DNA from: Ruminococcus hominis
GTDB taxonomy: Bacteria; Bacillota; Clostridia; Lachnospirales; Lachnospiraceae
Direction of reading: 5' to 3'
Assembly: GCF_014287355.1 (NCBI RefSeq)
Contig: NZ_JACOPE010000001.1
Location: 930,001 to 994,000, forward strand
DNA: 64,000 nt
Shown: one piece after another, positions 10,101 to 18,311 of the stretch
How the letters are laid out: the number at the start of each line of letters is the position of its first letter
How positions within the stretch are numbered: the first letter of the stretch is position 1
Made by a program: the position numbers and the translations under genes
Notes under the pieces: generated by a model
Seen by the model: only the letters and a program-made list of their open reading frames with translations
Told to the model about the DNA's origin: nothing
Databases searched by the model: none

Positions 10101-10558
10101 GTATGCAAGACCCAATCGTAGATAAAGAAGAGGACGATGAAGTGCTTGAGGGTAAAATTCTAAAAGAGCTTCGTCTGGATGGTCTCGTAAATGCGGACGA
10201 AATCGTTGTGGAACATTTGCAGCATAATCTGGAAGGAACGTCAAATTATATTCCGGTTTCAAAAACGAAAAGCGGAGCATTGAGTAAAACCTCGAAAGCT
10301 CTGTATCCAGATGAATTTTTGGAATTTCTTGATTATACAAAAAAATTAGAAGCGAAACTAAAAGGCAAAATAGCAGATGGCGAGGTGCAGGCAGAACCAT
10401 ATGAAATGGGCGGTGCGACCGGATGTGATTATTGTGCCTATCGTGCAATTTGCGGATTTGATACAAGAATCGAAGGCTATGAATATCGCAGACTTGAGAA
10501 ATATTCCAAAGAGGATGTGTTGGAAAAGATTCATATTGCTGCACAGGAGGAAAGATAA
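7163..10558 (+). CDS. addB: ATP-dependent helicase-nuclease subunit AddB
   Basis: 1131-residue AddB (RexB) subunit of the AddAB helicase-nuclease that processes double-strand ends for recombination. Walker A is GNSGAGKS near residue 8. The rest of the helicase fold is diverged, as usual for AddB. The C-terminal RecB-like nuclease domain has VTDYKTG, and its iron-sulfur cysteines are one in the RFSSCAYAHFL region and three in GCDYCAYRAIC near the end. The start at 7163 is set by CAGGAGGGTG; an in-frame ORF opening at 7130 overlaps the Rpn gene. The stop TAA directly abuts the addA start codon. Confidence 0.95.
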   Translation: MSLQFIFGNSGAGKSHHLYKEVVAESLAHPDTNYIVLVPEQFTMQTQKDLCMAHPNKGIMNIDVLSFIRLSHRIFEETGRETKHVLDDEGKNLILRKIAGQYESELKVLRGNLKKQGYISEVKSVISEFTQYGIGFDELDEMIDSLGEESYLSYKLRDIRTVYGGFENYLADKYITKEELLDVLSDAVPESKILKDSVVVLDGYTGFTPVQNRLLGELLKVCKKVMITVEMDQRENPFVYKHPYQLFALSKQMVTSLVEIAGENRILVDEPVYLYEKTPYRFRDNPAMAFLENELFRYKCGHYTEEQNAISLHVTRNPKEEANFVAAQIHRLAREEGIRYREMGVIVSEMGTYANHLEKACEEYRIPIFMDHKKSILLNAFVEYLRSLLAMEEENFSYESVFRFLRTGMSGFTRGEVDRMENYVIALGLRGYSKWSDKWVRTTYEMKRKDAAEQKELAASAQALDSLNQLRERFVKKIETLTKVLKKRKKTVKEITIAVHEFLLQEKMQENVQEMENYFQEQGELALAKEYSQVYRIVMELFDKFVELLGDEEISLKEYNELLDAGLEEAKVGVIPPSLDQVVIGDMERTRLNHLKVLFFVGANDVFLPGNLGQGGLLSDRDREQFAEQKFSLSPGAKEKTYTQKFYLYMNLTKPSEKLYLSYSKTSADGKGLRPAYLIQDLKRMYPNLEVIEEEKKSLSEKEMTWMQGAEYLVDGLAKRQYGLSNEWKELYSWYFEQEKNQENPLVLQRILDAAFYKKEKEQLKKETAKDLYGNTERVSVTRLERFSSCAYAHFLTYGLRLSERECYQFEAMDLGNIAHQSMERFARKADDIQVEWTAMSEEVKERFIQESVEESILEYGNTVLYSTARNEYTITRIKKLIQRSVWALTKQMAESDFRPSLYEFNFGSGKIDRIDTCEDENGVYVKVTDYKTGMKAFDITAFYHGLQIQLPVYLNAALDVEQKRHKGKEIIPAGIFYYRMQDPIVDKEEDDEVLEGKILKELRLDGLVNADEIVVEHLQHNLEGTSNYIPVSKTKSGALSKTSKALYPDEFLEFLDYTKKLEAKLKGKIADGEVQAEPYEMGGATGCDYCAYRAICGFDTRIEGYEYRRLEKYSKEDVLEKIHIAAQEER

Positions 10559-13500
10559 ATGGGTGTGAAATGGACAGAAGAACAGCAGAAAGTCATAAAT
10601 CTGCGTAACCGGAATATTCTTGTATCTGCTGCAGCAGGGTCTGGAAAAACGGCAGTTTTGGTAGAGCGTATTATACAAATGCTGACAGACGAGAAGCATC
10701 CTATAGATGTGGACCGTCTGTTGATCGTGACATTTACAGAGGCGGCGGCCGCTGAAATGAAAGAGCGTGTACGAAATGCAATCGAAAAGTCATTAGAAGA
10801 AAATCCGGAGAATGCACATTTACAAAGACAGGCAACATTGATCCATAGCGCCTCAATTACAACGATCCACAGCTTTTGCCTATCTGTTATAAGAGAACAT
10901 TTTCATGTGATAAATCTTGATCCGGGATTTCGTATTGCAGAAGAAGGCGAGTTGAAGCTTCTTTCGCAGGACGTATTAGGAGAAGTTCTGGAATCGTGCT
11001 ATGAAGAGGCGGATGAGACATTTTTAAAACTGGTAGAAAAGCTTGGAAGCGGACGGAATGATAAACGCTTAGAGACACTTATTTTACAGTTGTATGAGTA
11101 TTCAAGGAGTTATCCACAACCGGAAAAATGGCTTTGGCAATGTGTTGATAACTATGCCGTAAATGAACAGGATGGGGCATATTTTATCTTTGAGATTGCG
11201 GCAAAACAGACAAAATACTATGTAGAAGATATGCTTGGTATCCTGGATGAGGCATTGACAATTTGTGAAGAAGCAGATGGTCCATATATGTATGCAGAAA
11301 TGCTGGAAATGGATATAGAAATGTTGTCAAATCTCAATAGAGAGCAAAATGAATATGAACAGTTATATCAAGAGCTGACATCTATAAAGTGGAAAGCGTT
11401 GTCCAGAAAGAAGGATGAAAGCGTTTCGGAGGAAAAGAAAGAAAAAGTAAAACAGCTTCGTGATGAAGTCAAAAAGCAGGTGAAAGATCTAATCGCAGCT
11501 TATTATTATGAAAAGCCGGAAGAAATGCTCAAAGACATGGAGGCATCCCACGATACGATGCAGGCATTTGTCGCGTTGGTCCAAATGTTTGCGGATGCAT
11601 TTGCGGAGAAAAAAAGAACACGAAATCTTATTGATTTCAATGATATGGAGCAGTTTGCCTTGCAGATTCTGACAGAAGAAAAAGAAGGAAAACTGGTTCC
11701 GTCAATCGTCGCACAGGAATATCAGGAACAGTTTGCAGAAATTATGATTGATGAATATCAGGACAGTAACCTAATTCAGGAAGCAATTTTAACAAGCGTA
11801 TCTACGATAAGCAAAGGCAAATACAACGTGTTTATGGTTGGGGATGTCAAGCAGAGTATATATCGTTTCCGTTTATCGCGTCCGGAATTATTTATGGAAA
11901 AATATGAGAATTACAGTCTGGAAGATGGAGAAAAGCAGCGTATTGATCTGCATAAGAATTTCCGAAGCCGTGCAGAAGTGCTTGATAGTACAAATTATAT
12001 TTTCGAGCGGATTATGAGAAGAGAGCTTGGAGGAGTAGAGTACGACGAGAATGCGGCACTTTATCTAGGGGCAGATTACGAGAACTTGGTGCGTGAAGAT
12101 GGCAGCTTGGAAAATGAAGCTGAATTATTGCTTTTAGACACATCCGATGCAGAAATCCCCGATGATTTGGAAGAGGGAACAGAATTTCTTGACGGAACAG
12201 GAAAACAATTAGAAGCGCAGATGGTTGCAAAGCGGATTAAAGAACTGGTCGGAAAAGCAAGGGTGAAGGATAAGGAAACCGGCGAATATAGACCGGCCCA
12301 ATATCGGGATATTGTAATCTTATCAAGAAGTGCAAAAGGGTGGTCGGATATATTTTCAACGATATTGAATGAAGAAGGGATTCCGGCATATGCAGGTAGC
12401 AGGGAAGGCTATTTTGAAACATATGAAGTAAGCGTTTTACTAGATTACCTGCAGCTTTTAGATAACCAGAGACAGGATGTTCCACTGGCAGCAGTATTGA
12501 CCTCTCCATTTGTCGGATTATCTGCACAAGAGCTTGCCGAAATCCGAAACTCAAAAGAAAACAGCACATTTTACGAGGCGGCAGAACAAAGCGAAAGACT
12601 GCAGGAATTTTACCGACAGCTGGAACATTTCCGCAAATTAATCCCATACACATCCATTCACGAATTGTTGTGGAAAATATTAGAAGAAACAGGGTACGGT
12701 GTCTATATCTCGGCAATGCCCGGCGGTGCGCAGAGAAAGGCAAACCTTGAAATGCTAATTGAAAAAGCATGTTCATTCGAAGGGACAAGTTATAAAGGTT
12801 TGTTTAACTTTGTGCGATATATCGAGCAGCTGAAAAAATATGATGTAGATTACGGGGAAGCGAATATTATAGATGAACAGGCAGATACCGTGCGGATCAT
12901 GACAATCCATAAAAGTAAAGGTTTGGAATTTCCAATTGTATTTGTTGTAGGAATGGGCAAACGTTTCAACATGCAGGACGTAAACGGAAGTATGATTATT
13001 CATCCGGAGCTTGGTGTAGGAATCGATCAGATTGACTTGGATAGACGTACAAAAATTCCGACATTTTTAAAGAAAATGATCCAGCAGCAAACAAAATTGG
13101 AAACCTTAGGAGAAGAACTTCGAGTACTTTATGTTGCGCTGACCAGAGCAAAAGAAAAATTGATTATGACAGGGCAGCTAAAAGATGCTCGAAATCTTGT
13201 GCTCCAATATGAAAATGCTGCGATTGAAAATGCATCGAAAGGCAGTATGACGTTTTCAAAATTAGCATCCGCACATAAATATTTAGACTGGGTACTTCCG
13301 GTGGCTGCACAGCCAGATGCACCGATTTCGATTAAAGTGTGGGATTACTGGGATGCTGCGGTACTCGACAAAAGAGAAGAACAAGCCGAGCAGGTAGCAA
13401 AGGATATATTAGAGCATTGGAATCTGGAAAATGTATATGACAATGAATTAAAAGAGCATTTGAATGAGCAGTTTTCATATCGTTATCCATACCAGCAAAT

Positions 13501-14236
13501 GCAAAAATGGAAAATGAAATTTACCGTATCCGAACTGAAAAAACGCACATATCTAAGTGAAGATGGCAGCGGAGAAAATGGTGAGGAAATGATAGAAGAA
13601 GCACCGATAGTTCCTCTTTTGCCTAAATTTTTACAAGAAGAGGAAGAGGTAAAGGGTGCTTCGCGAGGAAGTGTATATCACAAAGTATTAGAATTGCTTG
13701 ATTTTACACAAGAATACAATACTACATCCCTAAAAGAAGCAATCAGGCAGATGGAACAAGATAAAATTATTACAAAAGAGATGACAAAGTGCATCCGAAT
13801 AAAAGATATACAGAACTTCTTGAATAGTAATATCGGAAAAAGAATGCAGAAAGCTGCAAAAAGCAAGCTGCTAAAAACAGAACAGCCATTTGTACTTGGA
13901 GTAGATGCAGGAGAGATTTATCGAGAAGAAATAAAGGATGCCTGCCAGACGGCGATGGAAGATATGTGCCAGAAAGAAGTAGAGGATGTTTGTCAATCAG
14001 ATATGAAGAATGAAATGATATTGGTACAGGGAATCATTGATGTTTATTTCGAAGAAGATGGAGAAATTGTACTGCTGGATTATAAAACCGACAAGGTTCG
14101 AAATGGTGCAGAATTGAAAGAGAGATATCATGCACAGTTGGATTATTATGCGAAGGCACTCGAGCAGCTGCTTGGGAAGAAAGTGAAGGAGAAAGTGATT
14201 TATTCGTTCTGTCTGGGGGAGACAGTTGCTATTTAG
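10559..14236 (+). CDS. addA: ATP-dependent helicase-nuclease subunit AddA
   Basis: 1225-residue UvrD-like helicase and nuclease partner of AddB. Motifs run in order: Walker A SAAAGSGKTAVLVERI, motif II IDEYQDSN, GDVKQSIYRFRLSRPELF, motif V VRIMTIHKSKGLEFPIVF, motif VI LRVLYVALTRAKEKLIM, and the nuclease signature GIIDVYFEEDGEIVLLDYKT near the C-terminus. The ribosome site CAGGAGGAAAG lies in the addB end. The last codons GTT GCT ATT TAG belong to the GTTGCTATTTAGTTCA repeat end, so the stop lies inside a mobile-looking element and the natural C-terminus may have been slightly altered. Confidence 0.96.
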   Translation: MGVKWTEEQQKVINLRNRNILVSAAAGSGKTAVLVERIIQMLTDEKHPIDVDRLLIVTFTEAAAAEMKERVRNAIEKSLEENPENAHLQRQATLIHSASITTIHSFCLSVIREHFHVINLDPGFRIAEEGELKLLSQDVLGEVLESCYEEADETFLKLVEKLGSGRNDKRLETLILQLYEYSRSYPQPEKWLWQCVDNYAVNEQDGAYFIFEIAAKQTKYYVEDMLGILDEALTICEEADGPYMYAEMLEMDIEMLSNLNREQNEYEQLYQELTSIKWKALSRKKDESVSEEKKEKVKQLRDEVKKQVKDLIAAYYYEKPEEMLKDMEASHDTMQAFVALVQMFADAFAEKKRTRNLIDFNDMEQFALQILTEEKEGKLVPSIVAQEYQEQFAEIMIDEYQDSNLIQEAILTSVSTISKGKYNVFMVGDVKQSIYRFRLSRPELFMEKYENYSLEDGEKQRIDLHKNFRSRAEVLDSTNYIFERIMRRELGGVEYDENAALYLGADYENLVREDGSLENEAELLLLDTSDAEIPDDLEEGTEFLDGTGKQLEAQMVAKRIKELVGKARVKDKETGEYRPAQYRDIVILSRSAKGWSDIFSTILNEEGIPAYAGSREGYFETYEVSVLLDYLQLLDNQRQDVPLAAVLTSPFVGLSAQELAEIRNSKENSTFYEAAEQSERLQEFYRQLEHFRKLIPYTSIHELLWKILEETGYGVYISAMPGGAQRKANLEMLIEKACSFEGTSYKGLFNFVRYIEQLKKYDVDYGEANIIDEQADTVRIMTIHKSKGLEFPIVFVVGMGKRFNMQDVNGSMIIHPELGVGIDQIDLDRRTKIPTFLKKMIQQQTKLETLGEELRVLYVALTRAKEKLIMTGQLKDARNLVLQYENAAIENASKGSMTFSKLASAHKYLDWVLPVAAQPDAPISIKVWDYWDAAVLDKREEQAEQVAKDILEHWNLENVYDNELKEHLNEQFSYRYPYQQMQKWKMKFTVSELKKRTYLSEDGSGENGEEMIEEAPIVPLLPKFLQEEEEVKGASRGSVYHKVLELLDFTQEYNTTSLKEAIRQMEQDKIITKEMTKCIRIKDIQNFLNSNIGKRMQKAAKSKLLKTEQPFVLGVDAGEIYREEIKDACQTAMEDMCQKEVEDVCQSDMKNEMILVQGIIDVYFEEDGEIVLLDYKTDKVRNGAELKERYHAQLDYYAKALEQLLGKKVKEKVIYSFCLGETVAI

Positions 14237-14750
14237 TTCATTAAGTTGCTATTTAGTTCACGACAACCCCAAGCAAGAAAAAGACTATGCATTCCTGCTC
14301 AGCTTCGTCGGGCAAGCCCGACTCCAATTCGCTGGATTGCATAGTCTTTTTCTTGCTTTGTGGTGTACTGTGATCGAAATAGGTGGAGCAATGATGGATT
14401 TACTTTTCTGGGGTCTGAGAATACTTCCCACGTATCCTTTGAGTTCTATTTGCTTCACAACTTGAGCCAATACATTACTTACAAAAAAATTGATATAAGA
14501 AATTCGAGCGAATATGGAGTGAGCGTTGGAGACACTTAGAGCGTAAATTTTTGTGTTAATGAATTTGAACGAACATGTTCGAAGCTGCGTAGCAGCAAGT
14601 TTGAGTTCAAATTCATTTGCTTTTAGCAAAAATTTACGCTCTTATGTGTCTCCCGCTCATGGAATCTGAGCAAGAATTCTTATATCAATTTTTTGTAAAG
14701 AACGTATTGCTACCCAGTGAACTAAATAGCAACTTAATGAACTAAATAGC
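14225..14750 (-). repeat. Composite hairpin repeat, copy 3, with TTAA-flanked inner part
   Basis: Occupies the gap between convergent addA and the DUF5721 gene. The left end has GTTGCTATTTAGTTCA twice (14225-14240, 14245-14260) separated by TTAA (14241-14244). The right end has TGAACTAAATAGCAAC (14718-14733), TTAA (14734-14737) and TGAACTAAATAGC (14738-14750). The inner 489-bp unit (14245-14733) holds the small hairpin (14271-14358), an 84-bp array stub and a 291-bp giant hairpin (14443-14733). TTAA on both sides looks like a target-site duplication. Both flanking genes read their stop from the outer repeat ends. Confidence 0.85.
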
Positions 14751-15275
14751 CACCTCAAACGCCACCCCATTCTTAGTAAAAAACCTCTGCACCATCCCAT
14801 CCCACGCTTTCTCAAGTGACTTATCCAACGTGAATGTATTTAAAGATGTTCCGGTGACGCAGGTCAACCCTTGCTCATTAAATTGAATATTCAGATAAAG
14901 CCCCTGTACGGTGTTTGGCTGAAAGTCCAGATTCTGCTTAGAGATTAATTTGGCAATATTAGTAGGGGAAAGGCGAAACACAAACTTGAAGCTGAGAGGT
15001 GTCCGTTTGCCTTTGATCAAAGAAAAACAATATTCGCGTACTTGTTTCCAGTAAGAATATTCTGGAAGTGCCTCAGAACCGGAGAAAGAGGAAGCAGCAG
15101 AAAAAAGTTCTTCGGGTGGAAATTCTGTATAAAAATCTTTTTGAATATAACCATCAATATGGAAGCTGTTAAAGGTGACAATATCACCTTCAATGAAAAG
15201 AAAATGGTCAAAAAGCTCTGATAAAAGAAGTTGAGACATAAATTTTTTCGTTTCTGTTAATTTTAAAGAAATCAT
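14742..15275 (-). CDS. DUF5721-like protein of unknown function
   Basis: 177-residue protein without a signal peptide or membrane segment. It resembles the DUF5721 family of Lachnospiraceae by its start MISLKLTETKKFMSQLL, the motif TFNSFHIDGYIQKDFY and the end WDGMVQRFFTKNG; the assignment is from memory of the family. No enzymatic motif is visible. The ribosome site GGAGGTTTT precedes the start on the minus strand. The last codons GTG GCT ATT TAG are taken from the repeat end, exactly as in addA on the other side of the element. Confidence 0.75.
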   Translation of the reverse strand: MISLKLTETKKFMSQLLLSELFDHFLFIEGDIVTFNSFHIDGYIQKDFYTEFPPEELFSAASSFSGSEALPEYSYWKQVREYCFSLIKGKRTPLSFKFVFRLSPTNIAKLISKQNLDFQPNTVQGLYLNIQFNEQGLTCVTGTSLNTFTLDKSLEKAWDGMVQRFFTKNGVAFEVAI

Positions 15276-15307
15276 GTATAAAAAACCTCCGAAAAAGTAC
15301 TAAAATT

Positions 15308-15449
15308 GTTACTGTTCACAGTACATGTGACCAGCAACGCATCTCGCCGTTTTAAATCGCCTTTGGCGATGGACGAGATGCCGTTCAAGATAAAACGTGC
15401 ATCCTCCGTGCCAATCAGCGTAGTGATTGACACGGGAATGAACAGTAAC
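15308..15449. repeat. 142-bp multi-stem palindromic element
   Basis: Outer perfect arms GTTACTGTTCA (15308-15318) and TGAACAGTAAC (15439-15449) enclose three further stems: CACAG/ATGTG with CCAGCAAC continuing at 15321-15338; GCATCTCG (15339-15346) / CGAGATGC (15374-15381) with inner ATCGCC/GGCGAT; and CCGTGCCAATCA (15406-15417) with TGATTGACACGG (15424-15435), one mismatch. The part up to 15338 resembles the hairpin at 32033-32063. It lies between divergent genes and fills most of a 315-base gap. It may be a structured RNA or a small mobile palindrome. Confidence 0.7.
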
Positions 15450-15590
15450 CTCCAATTACAGTATAAAATATCATACCATACTTGTTGACTTTTTGGGGTA
15501 AAAAAAGTATTATTAAATAAGGAAAATTATGAACAAAAATTCATGATTATTCTCATATGAAAAAACAATTAGAACAGTGAAAATAGATGT

Positions 15591-16388
15591 TTGGGAAAGG
15601 CACGAACGAAGAAATTGAAACAGTATAACAAAAGAAAGAATAGAAGAAAAATAGAAGTATATAGTAGAATTGCTGCTACAGGTGTTGTAGCAGCAATTCT
15701 TGTCGTAATTGGAGTTCGATTATCGAATAAACATGAGAACGCAGAGATAAGTGCAGGGATTAAATATATTGAGACGAATGAGAAAAAAGATGTCGCTTCG
15801 GTCGAGACAAAGATAGAACGTGTTGAGGCAAAAGACAAAGAAGAAGCGTATAAGGCAGGTACGATCAGCTTAAAAGAGATGTTTGCAAGTACGGTCGTGA
15901 TGGGAGATTCCATTACGGAGGGATTTACGGCATACGATGTTTTGAATGCGAACAGTGTCGTATCAAAAATAGGTGCATCACTTACTGATCTGGATGACCA
16001 GTGTGAAAAGCTAAAAGAGATTAACCCACAGATGGTGTTCGTCTCTTATGGAATGAATGATGTGATCAATACGAATGGAGATACAGATACATTTATCAAA
16101 CAATATAAAGAGTTGATCACAAAGATTCAAAAAGAAGTACCGGATACAAAGATTTTGATAAATTCAATATTTCCGGTGCAGCAAAGTGCAATAGCCGAGA
16201 AACCGGCATTGGCAAATATTTCAAAATACAACGAAGCATTACAGAAGATGTGTGATGAATTACAGATTGCGTATGTGGACAATACAGATCTTGTAAAAGA
16301 TGAATATTACGACGAGGACGGAATTCATTTTGTATCTGAGTTTTATCCAATATGGGCAGATCACATGGTGGAGGTGTCTTTATCATGA
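15591..16388 (+). CDS. Membrane-anchored SGNH/GDSL hydrolase
   Basis: 265-residue protein with a very basic N-terminus, one membrane helix (about residues 26-43) and an extracytoplasmic SGNH domain. Block I VVMGDSITEGF carries the catalytic Ser, block III is SYGMNDV, and block V DEDGIHFVSEFYP carries the Asp and His. Such enzymes act as esterases or acetyltransferases on glycans. The start is uncertain: TTG at 15591 is the only reasonable in-frame codon before the membrane helix, and no clear ribosome site is seen. It overlaps the next gene by four bases (ATGA) and heads an O-acetylation cluster. Confidence 0.8.
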   Translation: MGKARTKKLKQYNKRKNRRKIEVYSRIAATGVVAAILVVIGVRLSNKHENAEISAGIKYIETNEKKDVASVETKIERVEAKDKEEAYKAGTISLKEMFASTVVMGDSITEGFTAYDVLNANSVVSKIGASLTDLDDQCEKLKEINPQMVFVSYGMNDVINTNGDTDTFIKQYKELITKIQKEVPDTKILINSIFPVQQSAIAEKPALANISKYNEALQKMCDELQIAYVDNTDLVKDEYYDEDGIHFVSEFYPIWADHMVEVSLS

Positions 16389-16873
16389 CGAACAGGGGAA
16401 GCGTTACAAGAACAGAACTTTTTAAATACATAACAGTTGCAGCAATTTTAGTCTTTGTGATTCTGATGCTGATTTTTGCGAGTGGAAGTACAAAAGCATT
16501 TGATGAAGTTGCAAAAGGCGTGGAGGCATCATTGGACACAGAGAACCTTGTGAAGCAGGACAGCCAGGCACTGAAGCGTTACTATGGTCTTAACAGTGCA
16601 GACTATGATGGTGTGTTATTTTATTCTTCTGCTTCAAGCATGTCAGCGGAAGAAGTGCTTATGATCAAGGTAAAAGATGATGGACAGATGCAGGGCGTTC
16701 GCGATGCGATCAATCGGCGTCTTGAAAACAGAAAGAATGACTTTGACGGTTATGCACCAAAACAGGTACAGTTGTTAGATTCAGCACAGCTGAAGGTGAG
16801 AGGAGATTATATATTCCTTGCAGTAGCTCCGAAGGCGGATGAATATCGCGCAGCATTTTCGAAGAGTCTGTAA
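16385..16873 (+). CDS. DUF4358 membrane-anchored protein
   Basis: 162-residue protein with one N-terminal helix (about residues 15-32, YITVAAILVFVILMLIFASG) and an extracytoplasmic domain of DUF4358 type: LKRYYGLNSADYDGVLFY, EEVLMIKV and VRDAINRRLENRKNDFDGYAP are typical. Biochemical function is not known. It is regularly found next to MBOAT acyltransferase genes, as here, so it is probably an accessory factor of the acetylation machinery. ATGA overlap with the SGNH gene and ribosome site GGTGGAGG support the start. Confidence 0.8.
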   Translation: MTNRGSVTRTELFKYITVAAILVFVILMLIFASGSTKAFDEVAKGVEASLDTENLVKQDSQALKRYYGLNSADYDGVLFYSSASSMSAEEVLMIKVKDDGQMQGVRDAINRRLENRKNDFDGYAPKQVQLLDSAQLKVRGDYIFLAVAPKADEYRAAFSKSL

Positions 16874-16890
16874 GGTGGAGGGAGAAACAT

Positions 16891-18303
16891 ATGCTATTTA
16901 GCAGCATTACATTTTTATTTATATTTTTACCATTGACATTGCTTTTGTATTATCTTGTTCCATTTAGGATGAAGAACTATGTGATGTTGGCGGCGAGCTT
17001 GATTTTTTACGCATGGGGCGAACCTGTTTATATTATTTTAATGATTCTCTCCATCATATTGAATTATTTTTGTGGACAGGATATTTACGAAAAACGGGAT
17101 AATGCAAGGGCTATGAAGATGAGCCTTATGTTTGGAGTGGTAATGAATCTGTTGATTCTTGGATTCTTCAAATATTATGGGCTGCTTATGGATACGATCA
17201 ATGCAATTTTGCCAATCGATATTCCGTATCGTGTGCTGGCTTTGCCAATCGGAATTTCATTTTATACATTCCAGGCAATGTCCTATTTGATCGATGTATA
17301 TCGAAAAGAGGTAAAACCACAGGAAAATGTTTTATATTTCGCATTGTATATTTCAATGTTTCCGCAGTTGATCGCAGGACCGATCGTCCGCTATATTGAC
17401 ATTGAGGAGCAGTTAAAGGAACGTAGCATCAACTCGACTAAGTTTGGCGAGGGTGCAATGTATTTTATCAGGGGATTAGCAAAGAAAGTAGTTCTGGCAA
17501 ATACATTTGGCTCGGTATATGAACAGGTTGCTGCGATGCAGATGGGTTCATTTTCAACTTTGACAGCGTGGGTAGGAGCAATCGCGTATGCATTCCAGAT
17601 TTATTTCGACTTCGGCGGTTATTCGGATATGGCAATTGGTCTTGGCAAGATGTTTGGGTTTGAATTTTTGCCAAACTTTAATTATCCGTATATTGCCAAA
17701 AGTATTACAGATTTCTGGAGAAGATGGCACATTTCGCTGAGTACATGGTTCCGTGAATATGTATATATTCCGCTTGGAGGGAATCGATGTACTCCGTCAA
17801 GACATATCTTAAATCTGTTGATCGTATGGATGTTGACAGGATTATGGCATGGAGCACAATGGAACTTTATGTTCTGGGGATTGTATTACGGAGTGATCCT
17901 TATTTTAGAAAAATATCTCTGGGGAAGTAAGATTGAGAAGCTTCCAGCAGCAGCCCAGCACATTTATGCATTTGTATTGGTTTTATTTGGATGGGTATTT
18001 TTCTTCAGCCCGACATTGGGATATGCAGGCCAGTATCTGAAAGTGATGTTTGGTATTGGTGCAAAAGGAATTTTTGATAAGCAGGGATTCTTTATGATTT
18101 TTACAAACTGGTTATTGATCGTAATAGCAATTCTGGCATCTGCACCAAGAGGATACAAGCTGTTGAAGAAGATAACAGGATGTTGGCAAAGCGAAGAAGT
18201 AAGAGCTATCGTAACTTGTGCGGTTTACATTGCAATGTTCTTACTTTGTATTGCATTCCTTGTAACAGAAACATATAATCCATTTTTATATTTTAGATTC
18301 TAG
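16891..18303 (+). CDS. MBOAT O-acyltransferase (AlgI/DltB-like)
   Basis: 470-residue polytopic membrane protein of the membrane-bound O-acyltransferase family. It starts MLFSSITFLFIFLPLTLLLYY, has the conserved block DFWRRWHISLSTWFREYVYI and the catalytic-histidine motif LTGLWHGAQWNF. About ten or more helices are visible. AlgI-type proteins carry acetyl groups across the membrane for transfer to exopolysaccharide; DltB does the same for D-alanine. The neighbouring SGNH and DHHW proteins point to acetylation of a secreted glycan. Ribosome site is GGTGGAGGGAG. Confidence 0.93.
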   Translation: MLFSSITFLFIFLPLTLLLYYLVPFRMKNYVMLAASLIFYAWGEPVYIILMILSIILNYFCGQDIYEKRDNARAMKMSLMFGVVMNLLILGFFKYYGLLMDTINAILPIDIPYRVLALPIGISFYTFQAMSYLIDVYRKEVKPQENVLYFALYISMFPQLIAGPIVRYIDIEEQLKERSINSTKFGEGAMYFIRGLAKKVVLANTFGSVYEQVAAMQMGSFSTLTAWVGAIAYAFQIYFDFGGYSDMAIGLGKMFGFEFLPNFNYPYIAKSITDFWRRWHISLSTWFREYVYIPLGGNRCTPSRHILNLLIVWMLTGLWHGAQWNFMFWGLYYGVILILEKYLWGSKIEKLPAAAQHIYAFVLVLFGWVFFFSPTLGYAGQYLKVMFGIGAKGIFDKQGFFMIFTNWLLIVIAILASAPRGYKLLKKITGCWQSEEVRAIVTCAVYIAMFLLCIAFLVTETYNPFLYFRF

Positions 18304-18311
18304 GTGAAAAA

